Source: Collybiopsis luxurians FD-317 M1 (Eukaryota > Basidiomycota > Agaricomycetes > Agaricales > Omphalotaceae). From it: a stretch of 64,000 nucleotides of DNA. The notes below the pieces were generated by a model. That model saw nothing but the letters and a program-made list of their open reading frames with translations. It did not search any database and was not told the origin of the DNA. Location: contig KN834766.1 of NCBI GenBank assembly GCA_000827265.1, positions 553,061-617,060 on the forward strand. The letters are read 5' to 3'. A program made the position numbers and the translations under genes. This document shows, piece by piece, positions 47,204 to 59,057 of this stretch. Numbering within the stretch: position 1 is the stretch's first letter; every line of letters begins with the position of its first letter.

Positions 47204-48886
47204 TCAGCCTCTAACCCTATTAAGAGAGGAAAATGTTAACTCGACGCACCCTGTTACAACTGCCACCGCAGAAGGAGTAGCATCACCCGTCGATATCACA
47301 ACTGAAGGCGCCTGTCCGCATTTCCCCCACCTCACACTACTCCTCCTGTCCGCCAAATGATACCGAATTCCATTCAAGCACTTCGGACCCGACCACCCCG
47401 TCATCGCACTAATCAGCTCACCCCGGGGACCAAGATCCTAGCAGGCTCCCGTCCCGCCGGTGCGATTCTGCACGACCGTTTCTTCGGTACTGACATGTGC
47501 AACTAAACCCTCATCGCTTTTCCCAAACCCTCTCGACATCTCTTGATGCCGAGTAACCGTACCCTCCCCTGCATCCTGTGCATCGCGAATCAGTGCCTAC
47601 AAGTGGGTAGCGGGAGTTCCGATAGCATAGGATGATCCATCTGTGTAGACGACGACGAACCCACCCAGCTCTGTAATGTCGATCCAATCTGGAGCGGCAA
47701 GCAACCCGTGCATTTTTGAGACAGGTTTCGTCAGATCGAGATAAGTGAGAATGAAATGTTCATCGTTTCCGTATACTGGTCCTTCCGTGCGCCAGTGGGA
47801 TGGAGGGAGTGAGGGATCCTAGGCGCCTAGAGCGGTGGGGATAGGAGGTGGAGGAAGTTCATGTGGAGACAAGGTGCAGCAAAGGGCTCCGAAGGAAGTA
47901 AATTGATTATAACCTCTCTGTTACAACGTGATGAGTAAACATATGGCTGAAGGGAAACAATACTCAGAACATACCAGGCCCTTGAACAATCCATAGATAC
48001 CCATGAATTTGTAGTCTGTTGTTGTCGTCATTGGAGGAAAGAATTGAATGCCACTCAAGAACTTTGGACGATGCATTCCAAATATGTCTTGACATCCTCG
48101 ATTTGTCAAAACCTGAAATCATTTGACAAAATTAGCACTCAAGTAGAACAGACAAAGATGGCCCTTTGATGACTCACCTTCAGTCCAACTGGCCTGGACC
48201 AATATACCAAACATACTTGCACGCCAGGAAACTCACACCATTCCACATAATCTCCACAATTTTTTTCTCCAAAACAATATCGGCCCAGTGAGGTAACATG
48301 AAATTGGTGTCCATGCTGGGTTTGGGAGAAAAGGGTATAGAGATGGCTGGGAAGTACATGCATTTGACGGTCTGGAGCATCTGCGCCATGTCATTGTTTC
48401 TAAGCTTCAGTTTCCAGACAAATGTAGATGCATGTGAGTTTCTTGTAGACATGGTAGATCCGTCGGTAGGCAAATCCAAGGGGAAAGGGAAGGGAAGGAG
48501 GAATTTTTTGTCAATTTTCCAGTCTGGTTGAGAAATTTTTTGCAGATGTAGTGTATTGTTCCCAAATCATATGGTTTTTCTGTTTGGGCAGCATGAGAGG
48601 CCATGATGAATGGAGAAGGGATGACAGTGGGAAGGTAGGTAAATTTCCTGTTAATGATTCTAGTAGTAGGGCGGAGAACGAATCGATAAAATTGTACGGA
48701 AGGGTTGAAGGAGTTGATGTTCTTGACATAGATAGAGTGTCCAGATAAACAGCTGTAGAAAAACAAGGGATTAAGCAAATAACACATCCAGTGGGTACAA
48801 CACTTATGATTGGGTGAGCTGCCAGTGCATAGACCACCTTCTATTAGAGCATTTTTGCACCCACTAGAATTTGGCACATGCTGCAA
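47204..48886 (-). pseudogene. Decayed second copy of the 59-62 kb F-box gene
   Basis: Similar to 59058-61700 from the 3' end (PSVVISTGDATPSAVAV near 47260 is identical in protein to the intact gene) up to the region before its first intron. Frames are interrupted by stops and indels. At about 48223 the copy jumps from the equivalent of 60065 to that of 60943, so roughly 0.87 kb of the central coding region is missing. The N-terminal exon (61700-62242 in the intact gene) is absent. Confidence 0.8.
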
Positions 48887-49911
48887 AAGATCACCGTTGG
48901 ATACTTGATCGGCATGGCAGAACTCTCCCTGTCACCTGAGGGTGTTATTTTGGAGATGGACGGCAGACAGCCCAGGTGGCTGCAAAAAATAGTCTATTGT
49001 GCAAAGGTACATAGAGAGTGAGGAGATAACAGTCAAGAAGAAAGAAAGAAAGTCTGTTTCTGGCTGTCAAGCCAAGTCATATGTAATGAATACCGGCGAA
49101 CGGCACATTTACATACATACAGTGCAAAGCCCTACTGGATATGATTGCAAATTTGATGGTATTTACAATAAGAATAAGTACTCTTGGCAGGCTGCAGCAT
49201 AATACTTGCAATCCTGGAGATTATTGTAGAACAACTGCTGAATTATTTACTCTGATCTCTCCCAAAAAGTATATACTGTCAGTCTTAGTGGACTAATCAA
49301 GTGTTCAGGGGCACACTTTGATTCACCTTGAAACAGGCACTGCTGAGCTGCAGCTGACAAAGTCAGCTTACAGTTAGCCAACACTGACAGGAACATCTGA
49401 TGACCTTGGAAGTAAGTCAAGTCAGCCTCTGATTCTGATAAGAAATTTGAGTTCACCTCACCCCACTCCAACTGCCACCACAGAAGGAGCTGCATCGATA
49501 TCACAACCGAAGGTACCTGTCCGAAGGCCATTGGATCCAAAGATCTGAACCCTTAAAGACCTTTCATGGTAAAATGGAGTTTTAGCTGTCATTTATCCAA
49601 CTATTTGGAATGATAAAGATGGCCAAGGTTGACAATACAAATATTCATGCAGAGGACCCGGGTAGAAAAGGTTATATAGCTGTGGGGAGCTTTTTACTAT
49701 TGCACAGAAATACTAATATGTGGCGAAGGGCAAAAGAATGTATAAGCAGAGTGAAAATGGAAAGGAAGGACAGATTCTGATGCCTCCCTTTATATAAGGC
49801 AGTTGACCTGGTTTAAATAAGTCCAGAATTTTGAGTAAAAAGTTAAAGTTAAAGAGTGGTGTTTTGTTTTTGTTCTTGTGAAACTCTTTAATACATATTG
49901 AACTTGGTATT
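48887..49911. other. AT-rich stretch with F-box scrap
   Basis: Apart from the fragment at 49375-49535, no feature is supported. Confidence 0.4.
49375..49535 (-). pseudogene. Third, short remnant of the F-box gene 3' end
   Basis: AACACTGACAGGAACATCTG, CCACCACAGAAGGAGCTGCA and GATATCACAACCGAAGG reproduce the 3' end of the intact gene at 59020-59175 with many changes. Confidence 0.75.
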
Positions 49912-50777
49912 AGACATGGGCACAAGTGCTGAGTCTTCACAAATATTCATGAGTTTACTCACACTTGTAACTAGCAAGTCAAGTGCACTCACCTCACAAT
50001 CAGGCTCAGGACTCCAAGAGTCTAGCAGCTAACTGACTCGCGAGTTCCCACCAGAGAAACCAAAATTATAATGGCCATGGCCACTGAACTGAGGTTCGAA
50101 CCATTACAGTCTGCAGAACTTAATAGTGGGACATAACTCAAGAAGTACTTACCACTACACCATGGCAACATAGCTTCCAACAATCAATGTTATATCACAT
50201 AACCTTATGAACACCGCATGCGCAGTGCCCAACATCTTTTAAATGACACAGGCTTGATACTATTGAGACAAAAAGAATGTGATAATCACAACTCTACAAG
50301 GACACGACTACAATACTAAAAGGCAAGCGGAAGAATAGGTGCGCATTTGAAATAGTCCATAAAAGATGAAATATAATGGCGGGCAACTACATATTCGGCA
50401 TGATCAAGTTTGTTAATGGTAGGCATATGATGAAAAGCAAGACATTCCAAAACCTGATGCATTGCCACCAGAATATGGTAAAATATGGTAAAAAAGTTGA
50501 CAGAGGTGATGATCCTGAAGATGATGTTGACATAGAGGTGGAGGAAGGGGACAAGGATGTTCATTCTTAATAGTTCTATCACTTTCATTTTTTTTTCCTA
50601 TATACTAACTACCTATCTAATATACTCAAGTACTCATCATTTGCAGCACTCATCATTCGAGTGTCTGTTTGAACATTAACTCAAGTGTGTACTTGAGCTA
50701 CAGTTAGTAGACTGGGGGTACGAGTATTTGTCTCATGAGTGCTGAGTGTACTTGAGTTAGCACTCATGCCCATGTCT
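49912..50777. mobile_element. TIR element with 10-bp target duplication
   Basis: ACTTGGTATT flanks both sides (49902..49911 and 50778..50787). The element starts AGACATGGGCACAAGTGCTG and ends GCACTCATGCCCATGTCT, so the terminal ten bases are perfectly inverted and the next ones nearly so. Subterminal repeats such as ACTCAAGT/ACTTGAG are frequent on both sides. The 9-11-bp duplication class fits Mutator-like elements. Inside is one short acidic frame (50376-50570) and a tRNA-like segment; there is no transposase, so it is non-autonomous. Confidence 0.78.
50080..50170 (-). ncRNA. tRNA-like segment (A and B boxes)
   Basis: On the minus strand, A box TGGTGTAGTGG (50162..50152) and B box GGTTCGAACC (50102..50093) are spaced as in a tRNA or tRNA-derived SINE. 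The T stem and acceptor stem do not pair, so this is not a functional tRNA. It lies inside the TIR element. Confidence 0.45.
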
Positions 50778-50787
50778 ACTTGGTATT

Positions 50788-52535
50788 TTGGTTTTGACAT
50801 TGGAATTTGGATTTTAATTGAACTTAAACTTGTGCTCTCTAGCTACACAGCTACATTACGAGTCCGGAATGAAATGAAGGAATTGTCCTTATGGGCGTTT
50901 TGGTTTCTTTTCTCATGGTGCTTCTCACGGTCCTTGTTATATTGACATTTTTTCCCCATATTTGGACATGTCACTGTCTTGTTATGCTTGTGACCTGTGT
51001 GACTTTCTGCTTACCATCTTCATTGCCTGTGCACCTTCTGCACTTTCCTCATTGTCCGCATATCCCCACTCTTTTGCATCACAACTGTGTCTCTCATGTA
51101 ACTTCCATGTATCCTAGATCTTTGCTTCAGCCCCTTCTTTCCATCTGCCTCCAATCCTCCTCTTCAAAGCCAACTTATTGCATCTATGGTCAATATGGAA
51201 ATGCATGGTTCTTTCAAACCAATATTGCTCTTTGGTTTGTCACCAGCATAGACAAGTCAGGCAGCATGTTGGTTTGGAGATCTCCTGCAGCTGGTATGTC
51301 ATCCAGACATTCAGTGGGATTTTTTTTGATGCGAATATGCTGCCTTTAGGTACCTCTAGCTGAGGACATTTGACCATATTTCATGATACACAACAATGAT
51401 CACAACATACTGGTCAACAAACTCCCACCGAAACTTGGTATTTGGAGTAAACAATCCTCATTTTGATCATTCCTGCACCCATTGGCCTCATATTCTCAGT
51501 CTTGGGTGGTATATTCCATATGGCATTGTTGATTTTTCTTTTTTTTTTTTTTTTGCTTTGCTGCTTCATTGATGGATAGACCAACCGTGATGACAAAAAT
51601 GACTACGGCAACAGCTACTGCAGGGCCACCACCTGGCTGTATGACTAGACTGCATAAGCAATACATATCCTAGGATTGTGTGCTCCCTGAGCGGCTGGAA
51701 GATGCGTGTAAAGGTTCTGAGCAACAGAGTATGCATATACTTTTTCAGAGGTTTCTTATTATCTCACAGCTTTCTCAGAGACTGATGCATCACTTGCTCT
51801 CTGACTCCATTTTTGCTCATGAATGAGCTCCTCACCTGATACCTGCACACCCTGATACCTACTGGCGGTGCAGCTTTAATTGAAGATACAGATATAGCAA
51901 GCATGAACTTAGTGACTTCAAATTCGGGGAGAGTTTCCACTATAGTGTATTGCAGAAGTTATTGATTTAGCAATGAACATACACTTGGTATGAACCGTAG
52001 AAGCCAACTTTTTAAGTTTTGCTATCCACTTGAAGCTTCATCTGCGCTTCAATTGACTAACTTACTGCTTTTATCTTTTCCTGCCTTTTCCTGCAGGTCA
52101 TCTGAGTAGTGTCTACATTTGTACCTGACTTATCATCCGACATACCTTCTAGCCAAATTCCTGAGTATCCATGCTTCCGCTGTGTTAGGTTTCCTGGGGA
52201 ATTGACAAATTGGGTAGCAACAGGACAGGAGATGGATGATGCTGGCGATGACTGGAAGAATAGGTTGTTCATTAACTTGAACAAAGGCATTGCTTGTATT
52301 GAATGTATTATGTACATTTCGCTGCTGTGTAATATATTGTTGGAATATAATGATGATGTGAGTTCTCTGGACTTGTACATGCCATGTGCGAAGTGCAATG
52401 GCTCACAACCCACAAGTTACTATTACTCCATTCTCCAATTTGTATGCTTAAACTGCTAAAGCCCCTTTCAACTTAGTGTTCTGGGGTTTTTTTTTGGTGT
52501 TTGCTTTCTTTCTCATTGCATCCTCCACATCAGTA
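50788..52535. other. AT-rich stretch downstream of the NLR gene
   Basis: Several 60-150-codon frames, none with a recognisable family or consistent splice context. It contains a T run near 51540. It may be old transposon sequence. Confidence 0.4.
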
Positions 52536-55500
52536 TCAAGTTGAAGTCAAAGAAGAGGAGAACTTACATAAGGTGTTTGATTCAGCTATTGAAGTTGAGT
52601 CCCAACATTGAGTCCATTTTGTTCCATTGACAAAGTTTGTCCAGTCCACAGAGAGAGCACAGTTTATGGCATTAGCAGGAATGGTAATAATTTGGCGTTT
52701 ATCTTTAAATCCACTTCTCATCCATGGAGGAAGCCAAAGAATGAGCTGCCCATCTTCAGAATGAAGCCATCCACGATCAGTAATATCACCTAATGGAACA
52801 TTTGGAGGAAGTTGAATGATAAATTGGCTGGAAAGAAGGGCTCTAGGGGAGGATGTATAGCCTGACCTGAGAGAGGGATTGGTAATATACAACAATGGTG
52901 AGGCAGTTTGCAAATTGGGATCATATTGCAAGCTTTCAGTCAGGATATGAGATTTGAGTGGTGAAATAGCATCTCCCACATGTAAACCTGGTTGAGTGTT
53001 CCATATCCTTACTGTCTTATCCCAGGAACCAGACACAACATATAAACCATCAGGTGAATATGCCACTGAGGTGATCTCATCAACATGCCCTTCGAGTGGT
53101 TGGGCAGCCAGTAAACCTGTTTGAGCATTCCAAATCAATAGTGTTCCATCATCAGAGCCAGAAATTACATATTGACCATCAGGTGAATATGCCACTGATG
53201 TAACAGAATCAGTGTGGCCCTTAAGTGGCTCTCTAACCTGAAAACCTGTTTGAGTATTCCAAATTCTAACTGTCCCATCTAATGAACCAGATGCAACATA
53301 TTGTCCACTGGGTGAATATGTCACTGAGGTCACAGGCTCAGTGTGGCCTTCAAGTGGCTTTTCAGTTACCTCCTGACCTGTTTGAGCATTCCAAATTCTG
53401 ATTGTTCTATCCCAAGAGCCTGACACCACATATTGACTATCAGATGAGTATGAAACTGAAGAAACAGAGCCTGTATGGCCTATGAGCGGGTTTTTAACCT
53501 GCTGACCTGTTTGAGTATTCCAAATTCGTACTGTTTGATCCCAAGAGGCAGACACAATATATTGACCATCATGTGAATATGCTGCTGAGGTGACCAGATC
53601 AGTGTGGCCTTTAAGTGGCTTCCCAATTTGCAGACCTGTTTGAGCATTCCAAATTCTTACTGTCTTATCCTCAGAGCCAGACATCACATATTGACTATCA
53701 GGTGAAAATGCCACTGAGGTAACCCTATCAGTGTGGCCTCTCAGTGGCCCCTGAACCTGCAGACCTGTTTGAGTATTCCAAATTCTTACTGTCCCATCAT
53801 CAGAGCCAGACACCACATATTGACCATTGCATGAATATGCTACTGAAGTAATCCCATCAGTGTGGCATTTCAATTGCTCCCCATCATGTAAGCTTGTCTG
53901 AGTATTCCAAATTCTTATTGTCATATCTTCAGAGCCAGAAATTACATGCTGACCATTAGATGAATAGGCCAGTGAGGTAACAGAGCCAGTATGGCCTTTA
54001 AGTGGCTCCCCAACCTGCAAACCTGTTTGAACATTCCAAGTTCTTACTGTCTCATCCCAAGAGCTGGAAACCACATACTGACCATCAGGTGAATATGCCA
54101 CTGAGGTAACCTGGGCAGTATGACCTTCAAGTGAGTCCCCAACCTGCAGGCCCATTTGAACATTCCAGATTTTTACTGTTTTATCTAAAGAGCCAGAAAC
54201 CACATATTGACCATCAGGTGAATATGCAACTGAGGAAACCTCATCGGTGTGGCCTTCAAGTGGCTCCCCAGCCTGCACAGCTGTTAGAGCATACCAAATT
54301 CTTACTGTTCTATCTGAAGAGCCAGACACCACATATTCACCATCTGGTGAATATGCTACAGAGGTAACTGCATCAGTGTGGCCTTTGAGTGGCTCCCCAA
54401 CCTGCAGACCTGTTTGAACATTCCAAATTCTTACTGTCATATCCCAAGACCCAGATACCACATATTCACCATTAGGTGAATATGCCACTGAGGTAACCCG
54501 GGAAGTGTGGCCTTCAAATGACCGCTCAACCTGTAGGCTTTTTTGAACATTGTAAATTTCTACTGTCCTATTGCAATGGCCAACCACTAAATATTGACCA
54601 TCAGGTGAATATGCCACTGAGGTAACATAACTAGTGGGGTGTGTCAATGGCCCCCCTACTTGCAAACTTCTTTGAGCATTCAAAATGCTTGCTGCATCAT
54701 TATTTTCAGAGTGGGACAATACATCAAGTGACCCTGGCACTGATATAACAACATACATGTAGCCTTTGAGTTGCTCCCCGACTGGAATTTTCCAAATTTT
54801 TACTGTGTTATCCCATGAGCCAGATGCCACATATTGATTATCAGGTGAACATGCCACTGAGGTAATGTTACTAAAATGGCCTTCGAGTGGCTGACCAATC
54901 TGCAGACTTCTTTGAGCATTCCAAATTCTCACTGTCATATCCTCAGAACTAGATACCACATATTGACCATCACATGAATAGGCCACCGAGGTAACCTCAT
55001 CAGTGTGACCCTTGAGTGGCTCTCTAACCTGCAAAGCTGTTTTAGCATCCCAAATTCTCACTGTTTTATCCCAAGAGCCAGACACCACATATTCACCATC
55101 AGGTGAATATGCCACAGAAGTAATGGCATCAGTGTGGCCTTTAAGTGGTTTCCCAACCTGCAGACCTTTTTTAACATTCCAAATTCTTACTGTCCCATCC
55201 AGAGAGCCAGACACAATATATTGATCAACAGGTGAATATGCTACCGAGGTTACCTTGTCAATGTGGCCTTTGAGAGGTCCTCCCACCTGCAAACTTGTTT
55301 GAGCTTGCCAAATTCTTACTGTATTGTCTGAAGAGCCTGACACCACATATTGACCATCAGGTGAATACACCACAGAGGTAATAGCATCAGTGTGGCCTCT
55401 AAGTGGCCCCCCAACTTGCAGACCTGTTTGAACATTCCAAATTCTTGCTGTCATATCCAAAGACCCAGATACCACATATTGACCATCAGGTGAATATGCC

Positions 55501-57808
55501 ACTGAGGTAACCCAGGCACTGTGTCCTCTAAATGACTTCTCAATCTGCAGACTTTTCTGAGCATTCCAGATCCTTACTGTCCTATCCCAAGAGCCAGTCA
55601 CTAAATACTGACCATCAGGTGAATATGCCACTGAAGTGACATCACTAGTGTGGCCTTGGAGTGGCTCCCCAACCTGTACACTTGTTTGAGCATCCCATAT
55701 TTTTACCTGCCCATCCTCACCCCCACACACCACATATTGACCATTAGGTGAATATGCTACAGATCTAACTACCCATTTAACATCTATCACATGCAAGATC
55801 TTCTCCCATTTTACAGTATATTCACTTCTTGTAACTTTTACAACTTGCTTTAAATGTAAAACCTTGTTTTCTCTCAGTAGAGACTCTGAAGGTAGAAGTG
55901 CACATCCTGATACATAGAGATGTGGTGTACTCTCATATAATGGAATAGAGAATGCATTTGTGAACTTTTTCAACTCTTGCATTCTCCTCATGATATCTCT
56001 GTTCTGGTTCTTTATCAATTCCTGATCTCATATTGCAAAGTAATACCTACCTTGACCCTTGATGCCCATTCTTGAATCTCCCTTGCACCAAGTAATATCC
56101 CATTAATCTTCCCCATTAAACTCATACATTCTAACCAAAATATCATTTGGCAACTGCTTGTAAATTCCCTTACTGCCTTGTCAATCACCTGAGTCACCTC
56201 AGCATTGTTTACATGGTGTGCCCACCATTCTACACTGTACTGTAATTGAGATGAAATGTGTTCACCAATCCTTTTTTCCAAATCTCTTATCTCATGATTT
56301 GTAATTGATGAAGTTTCTAAATTGCAGATATTGAATTTCAGTTCTGTATTGAGCACCTTCATGCATACTATGGCCAACTTCTGATGTTCTAAGGTTCCCT
56401 GACTCTTGAATTCAGTTGGACATTGTTCTGAGTTTATAAATTCTGCCAATGACAAGTGGTAATAAACCTTCTTATTATTCAAATATAACACAGCTCTCAA
56501 AGCATTGATGACTCTCTTCGCTACACGATCAGCTACATTTGACTCCGGCCAAAGGATTTTTGCTAGAGTATCCACTGTTAGAGGCTCATAAGCTGAAATG
56601 ATTAGCCCTATGATTGACTGGCATTGGTGTTGACTTTGTTTATCAGTGAAATTTTGCTTCAAGACATCTCCATACAAGTTATACAATCTGGCATGTGGAT
56701 GCTCAACCCCACTCTCATATCCCTTTGACCGCAACACAATTTGGACATTAGTTGCTATGTCCATTCCCGATTCTATGAATTCCATTACTGTATTGGCCCA
56801 AATGAATAGACCATCTGCTTTTGATACGAGATTGACCATATCACTTGTTGAGATTCCTTCATCATCCACATTTGCAAATCTTTCCCCAAGAAATAACTCA
56901 ATATCCTTATGAGCAGTATAATCATTGGCCAAGTCGAAATCCTTGACAAGTTCCTTGTTGACTATTGCCCTTCGAATTTCAGAATTGAGGCGGCTTGTTA
57001 CTACTACTCGGAGCCACTGGATTTTGAGCAAATGGAATTGCAAGTGATCCAAAAGAGTATACTGATCCCTTGGCTTTCCCCATTCATCTAGTCCATCAAT
57101 AATAATAATAGTAGGCTTTAATGCACTGATGGTATACAATGGTTTACACAAGATAGACAGCTGTTCCCTCAATGGGACACTGTCTACATGTAGGGAAACA
57201 TCTTTTTCAAGTACATCCAGTAACGCTTTAGCATACTCTGGATATATCTTTGCTAGATGGTAGCCAATGGTTGGCACCAAAATTGAAGTATCGCTTGTCT
57301 CTTGACCTTTTACACAATGAAAGGTCAGTGCCAAGATCACTTGGTCATTCATTTCCCGGAGTTTTTCAGCAAGTTTGACTGCTATTGCACTCTTTCCACT
57401 TCCAGCTAAGCCATGGATCCAAGCCATAGAGCTGCCTGGTTTAAGAGTCCACTGACAGAGATCGTTAAGAATCACAACACGGGTTCCTTCCATGCAGCTG
57501 ATTCGTTTTCTAACCGGATTGATGATCGGATTGAGCTCTTTCTGCAGAAGATCAATATCATCTTTTTCTGTTTCTGCGAGATTGTCATTTTTAACTCTGA
57601 GATATCAATTTTTGCCTTACTAAAATGTTGATGAACATCCCTTCCTGCAGCATAGAAATTTGATTCTTGGATACTAAGATTGGATGCGCCGGGTAGAATA
57701 ACTGGAGCAGATGCTGGCCCTGTAATACTGAGTCAGAAGAGCAAAATGAATACTAATCAGCCACTTGCAAGGAGCATTGCCTTTGGGTACACGATGCCTT
57801 TCCGACAT
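52536..57808 (-). CDS. NACHT-WD40 NLR-like protein with two frame breaks
   Basis: A short leader starts at 57808 (MSERHRVPKG) and joins across a 37-nt intron to ASNLSIQESNFYAAGRDVHQ, the usual pre-NACHT motif of fungal NLRs. The frame slips at an A run near 57590. It continues with GLAGSGKSA (P-loop), TIIIIDGLDEW (Walker B) and VVVTSRLN, and ends at 56015. The next frame (56018 to 52536) supplies the linker FTNAFSIPLYESTPHLYVSG, 22 WD40 repeats of about 43 residues (SVAYSPDGQYVVSGSWDKTV type) and a family-typical C-terminal cap (NFVNGTKWTQC). The second break could be a 29-nt intron, which is very short, or a one-base indel. Intact members are cytosolic STAND ATPases of non-self recognition; the WD40 array is expected to bind ligand. 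No N-terminal effector domain is visible. Confidence 0.85.
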
Positions 57809-58209
57809 GATTGGGTGGTAGATGAAGGTCGTTGTTAAGAAGTAAACAGCGCATGTGATCAATGGGAGAATCGACCCAGGCATGTTTTTACCACGGCACC
57901 AATACCACGTGCCTTACATCTCCAGTTGGTCCTCAATCTTCCTAGTATTCACCACTTTTCTTTATTTATATCTGTCCCCCACTCAGCGTAGACAAGCTTC
58001 AACTTCTATACCAGCAACCTTTTGCGCCTAATACTTAAGGCCCTGCCGCTGGTAATCAGCCAACAAGTGCGCAACAGTCACTTGTGCCTATCTGCTGACT
58101 CAAATGCGGCCGTCTTTTGGCTTTATTTAATTGAATTGGAATTTAGTTGTGATGTAATGACAACTGTACTATTTCATTACACTCATAATACATAAATGAC
58201 CCTAAGTAA
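57809..58209. other. NLR promoter side / intergenic
   Basis: No supported feature. Confidence 0.4.
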
Positions 58210-58852
58210 GCCTATATCATGTCATAACCTAGTACGTTGATAATAACTCCATACTGTAGGCGTGCGGCGAGTCAAATGTAAAGATAAGTTAACCCAAGGT
58301 TGACATTCAATGTCAAAGCGGAAATAGAAAACAGTTACTTCAAGCCTTATCTGTGATGGTTAAGCAAACCTTTTGTCAACTGAATCCAGTGTAACCATTA
58401 TACCAGAGGAGTAAACTTATGGTGGTACCCAGTGGCTCGGTATTCTCTGCAAAAACGCATATAACATCGGCTGCAGGTAATGATGATACACCATGTTTAC
58501 AAACCGAGTTATTGATCATCTACGACGCCTCCGGGAGCAAGTACAAAATTTATGAGTCGAAGCCAGTGTATGCCCAGGAGTAGCTGCTGTCAATGCATTA
58601 CTCGGGATTGGGTCTCGATCGGGGAACGCACAGATGTTGTATGTGTTATGGATACAATTGTTGTGCATCGTAGTCGCATAGAAATCTTTTTCAGCCGTGT
58701 TGATATATTCCCATACATCTTGTTTGTCGGTGACGGACTGAAAGGATTCCTGTCAAACTGATAAGACTATCTCAGATTTTTTACTTGCAACACAGGAACT
58801 CATTCATTATGGATGCTCTTCCTGGATTCCATGAGGATGGGTGACTGCGGGC
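58210..58852. repeat. Duplicated 0.6-kb unit, copy 2
   Basis: Partner of 44907-45545 in the same orientation. It sits directly next to the 3' end of the intact F-box gene. In copy 1 the same junction is separated by about 1.5 kb carrying the broken gene at 45923-46745. Confidence 0.75.
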
Positions 58853-59057
58853 TAGTTTTGTGCATGATTATTATTCAGTTTGTTAGCATCGCCGATGGTC
58901 TACATGACGGCTCCTAAATGTCAGCTACAAGTATCTGTAATCCAATCGGTCGAGCATCAGCGGCGTTGTAATGGTCTCTCTGAGAATCAAGATAAAATTT
59001 CACTCCGACCGCACCAACGCTGACAGGAACATCCGACAACCTTTAAAGTAAGTCAAG

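Noticed and set aside
50080..50170. Functional tRNA at 50.1 kb
   Set aside because: A and B boxes are present but the acceptor and T stems do not pair; kept only as a tRNA-like segment.
52608..55224. Short plus-strand frames in the WD40 region
   Set aside because: They recur with the repeat period and are antisense shadows of the NLR.
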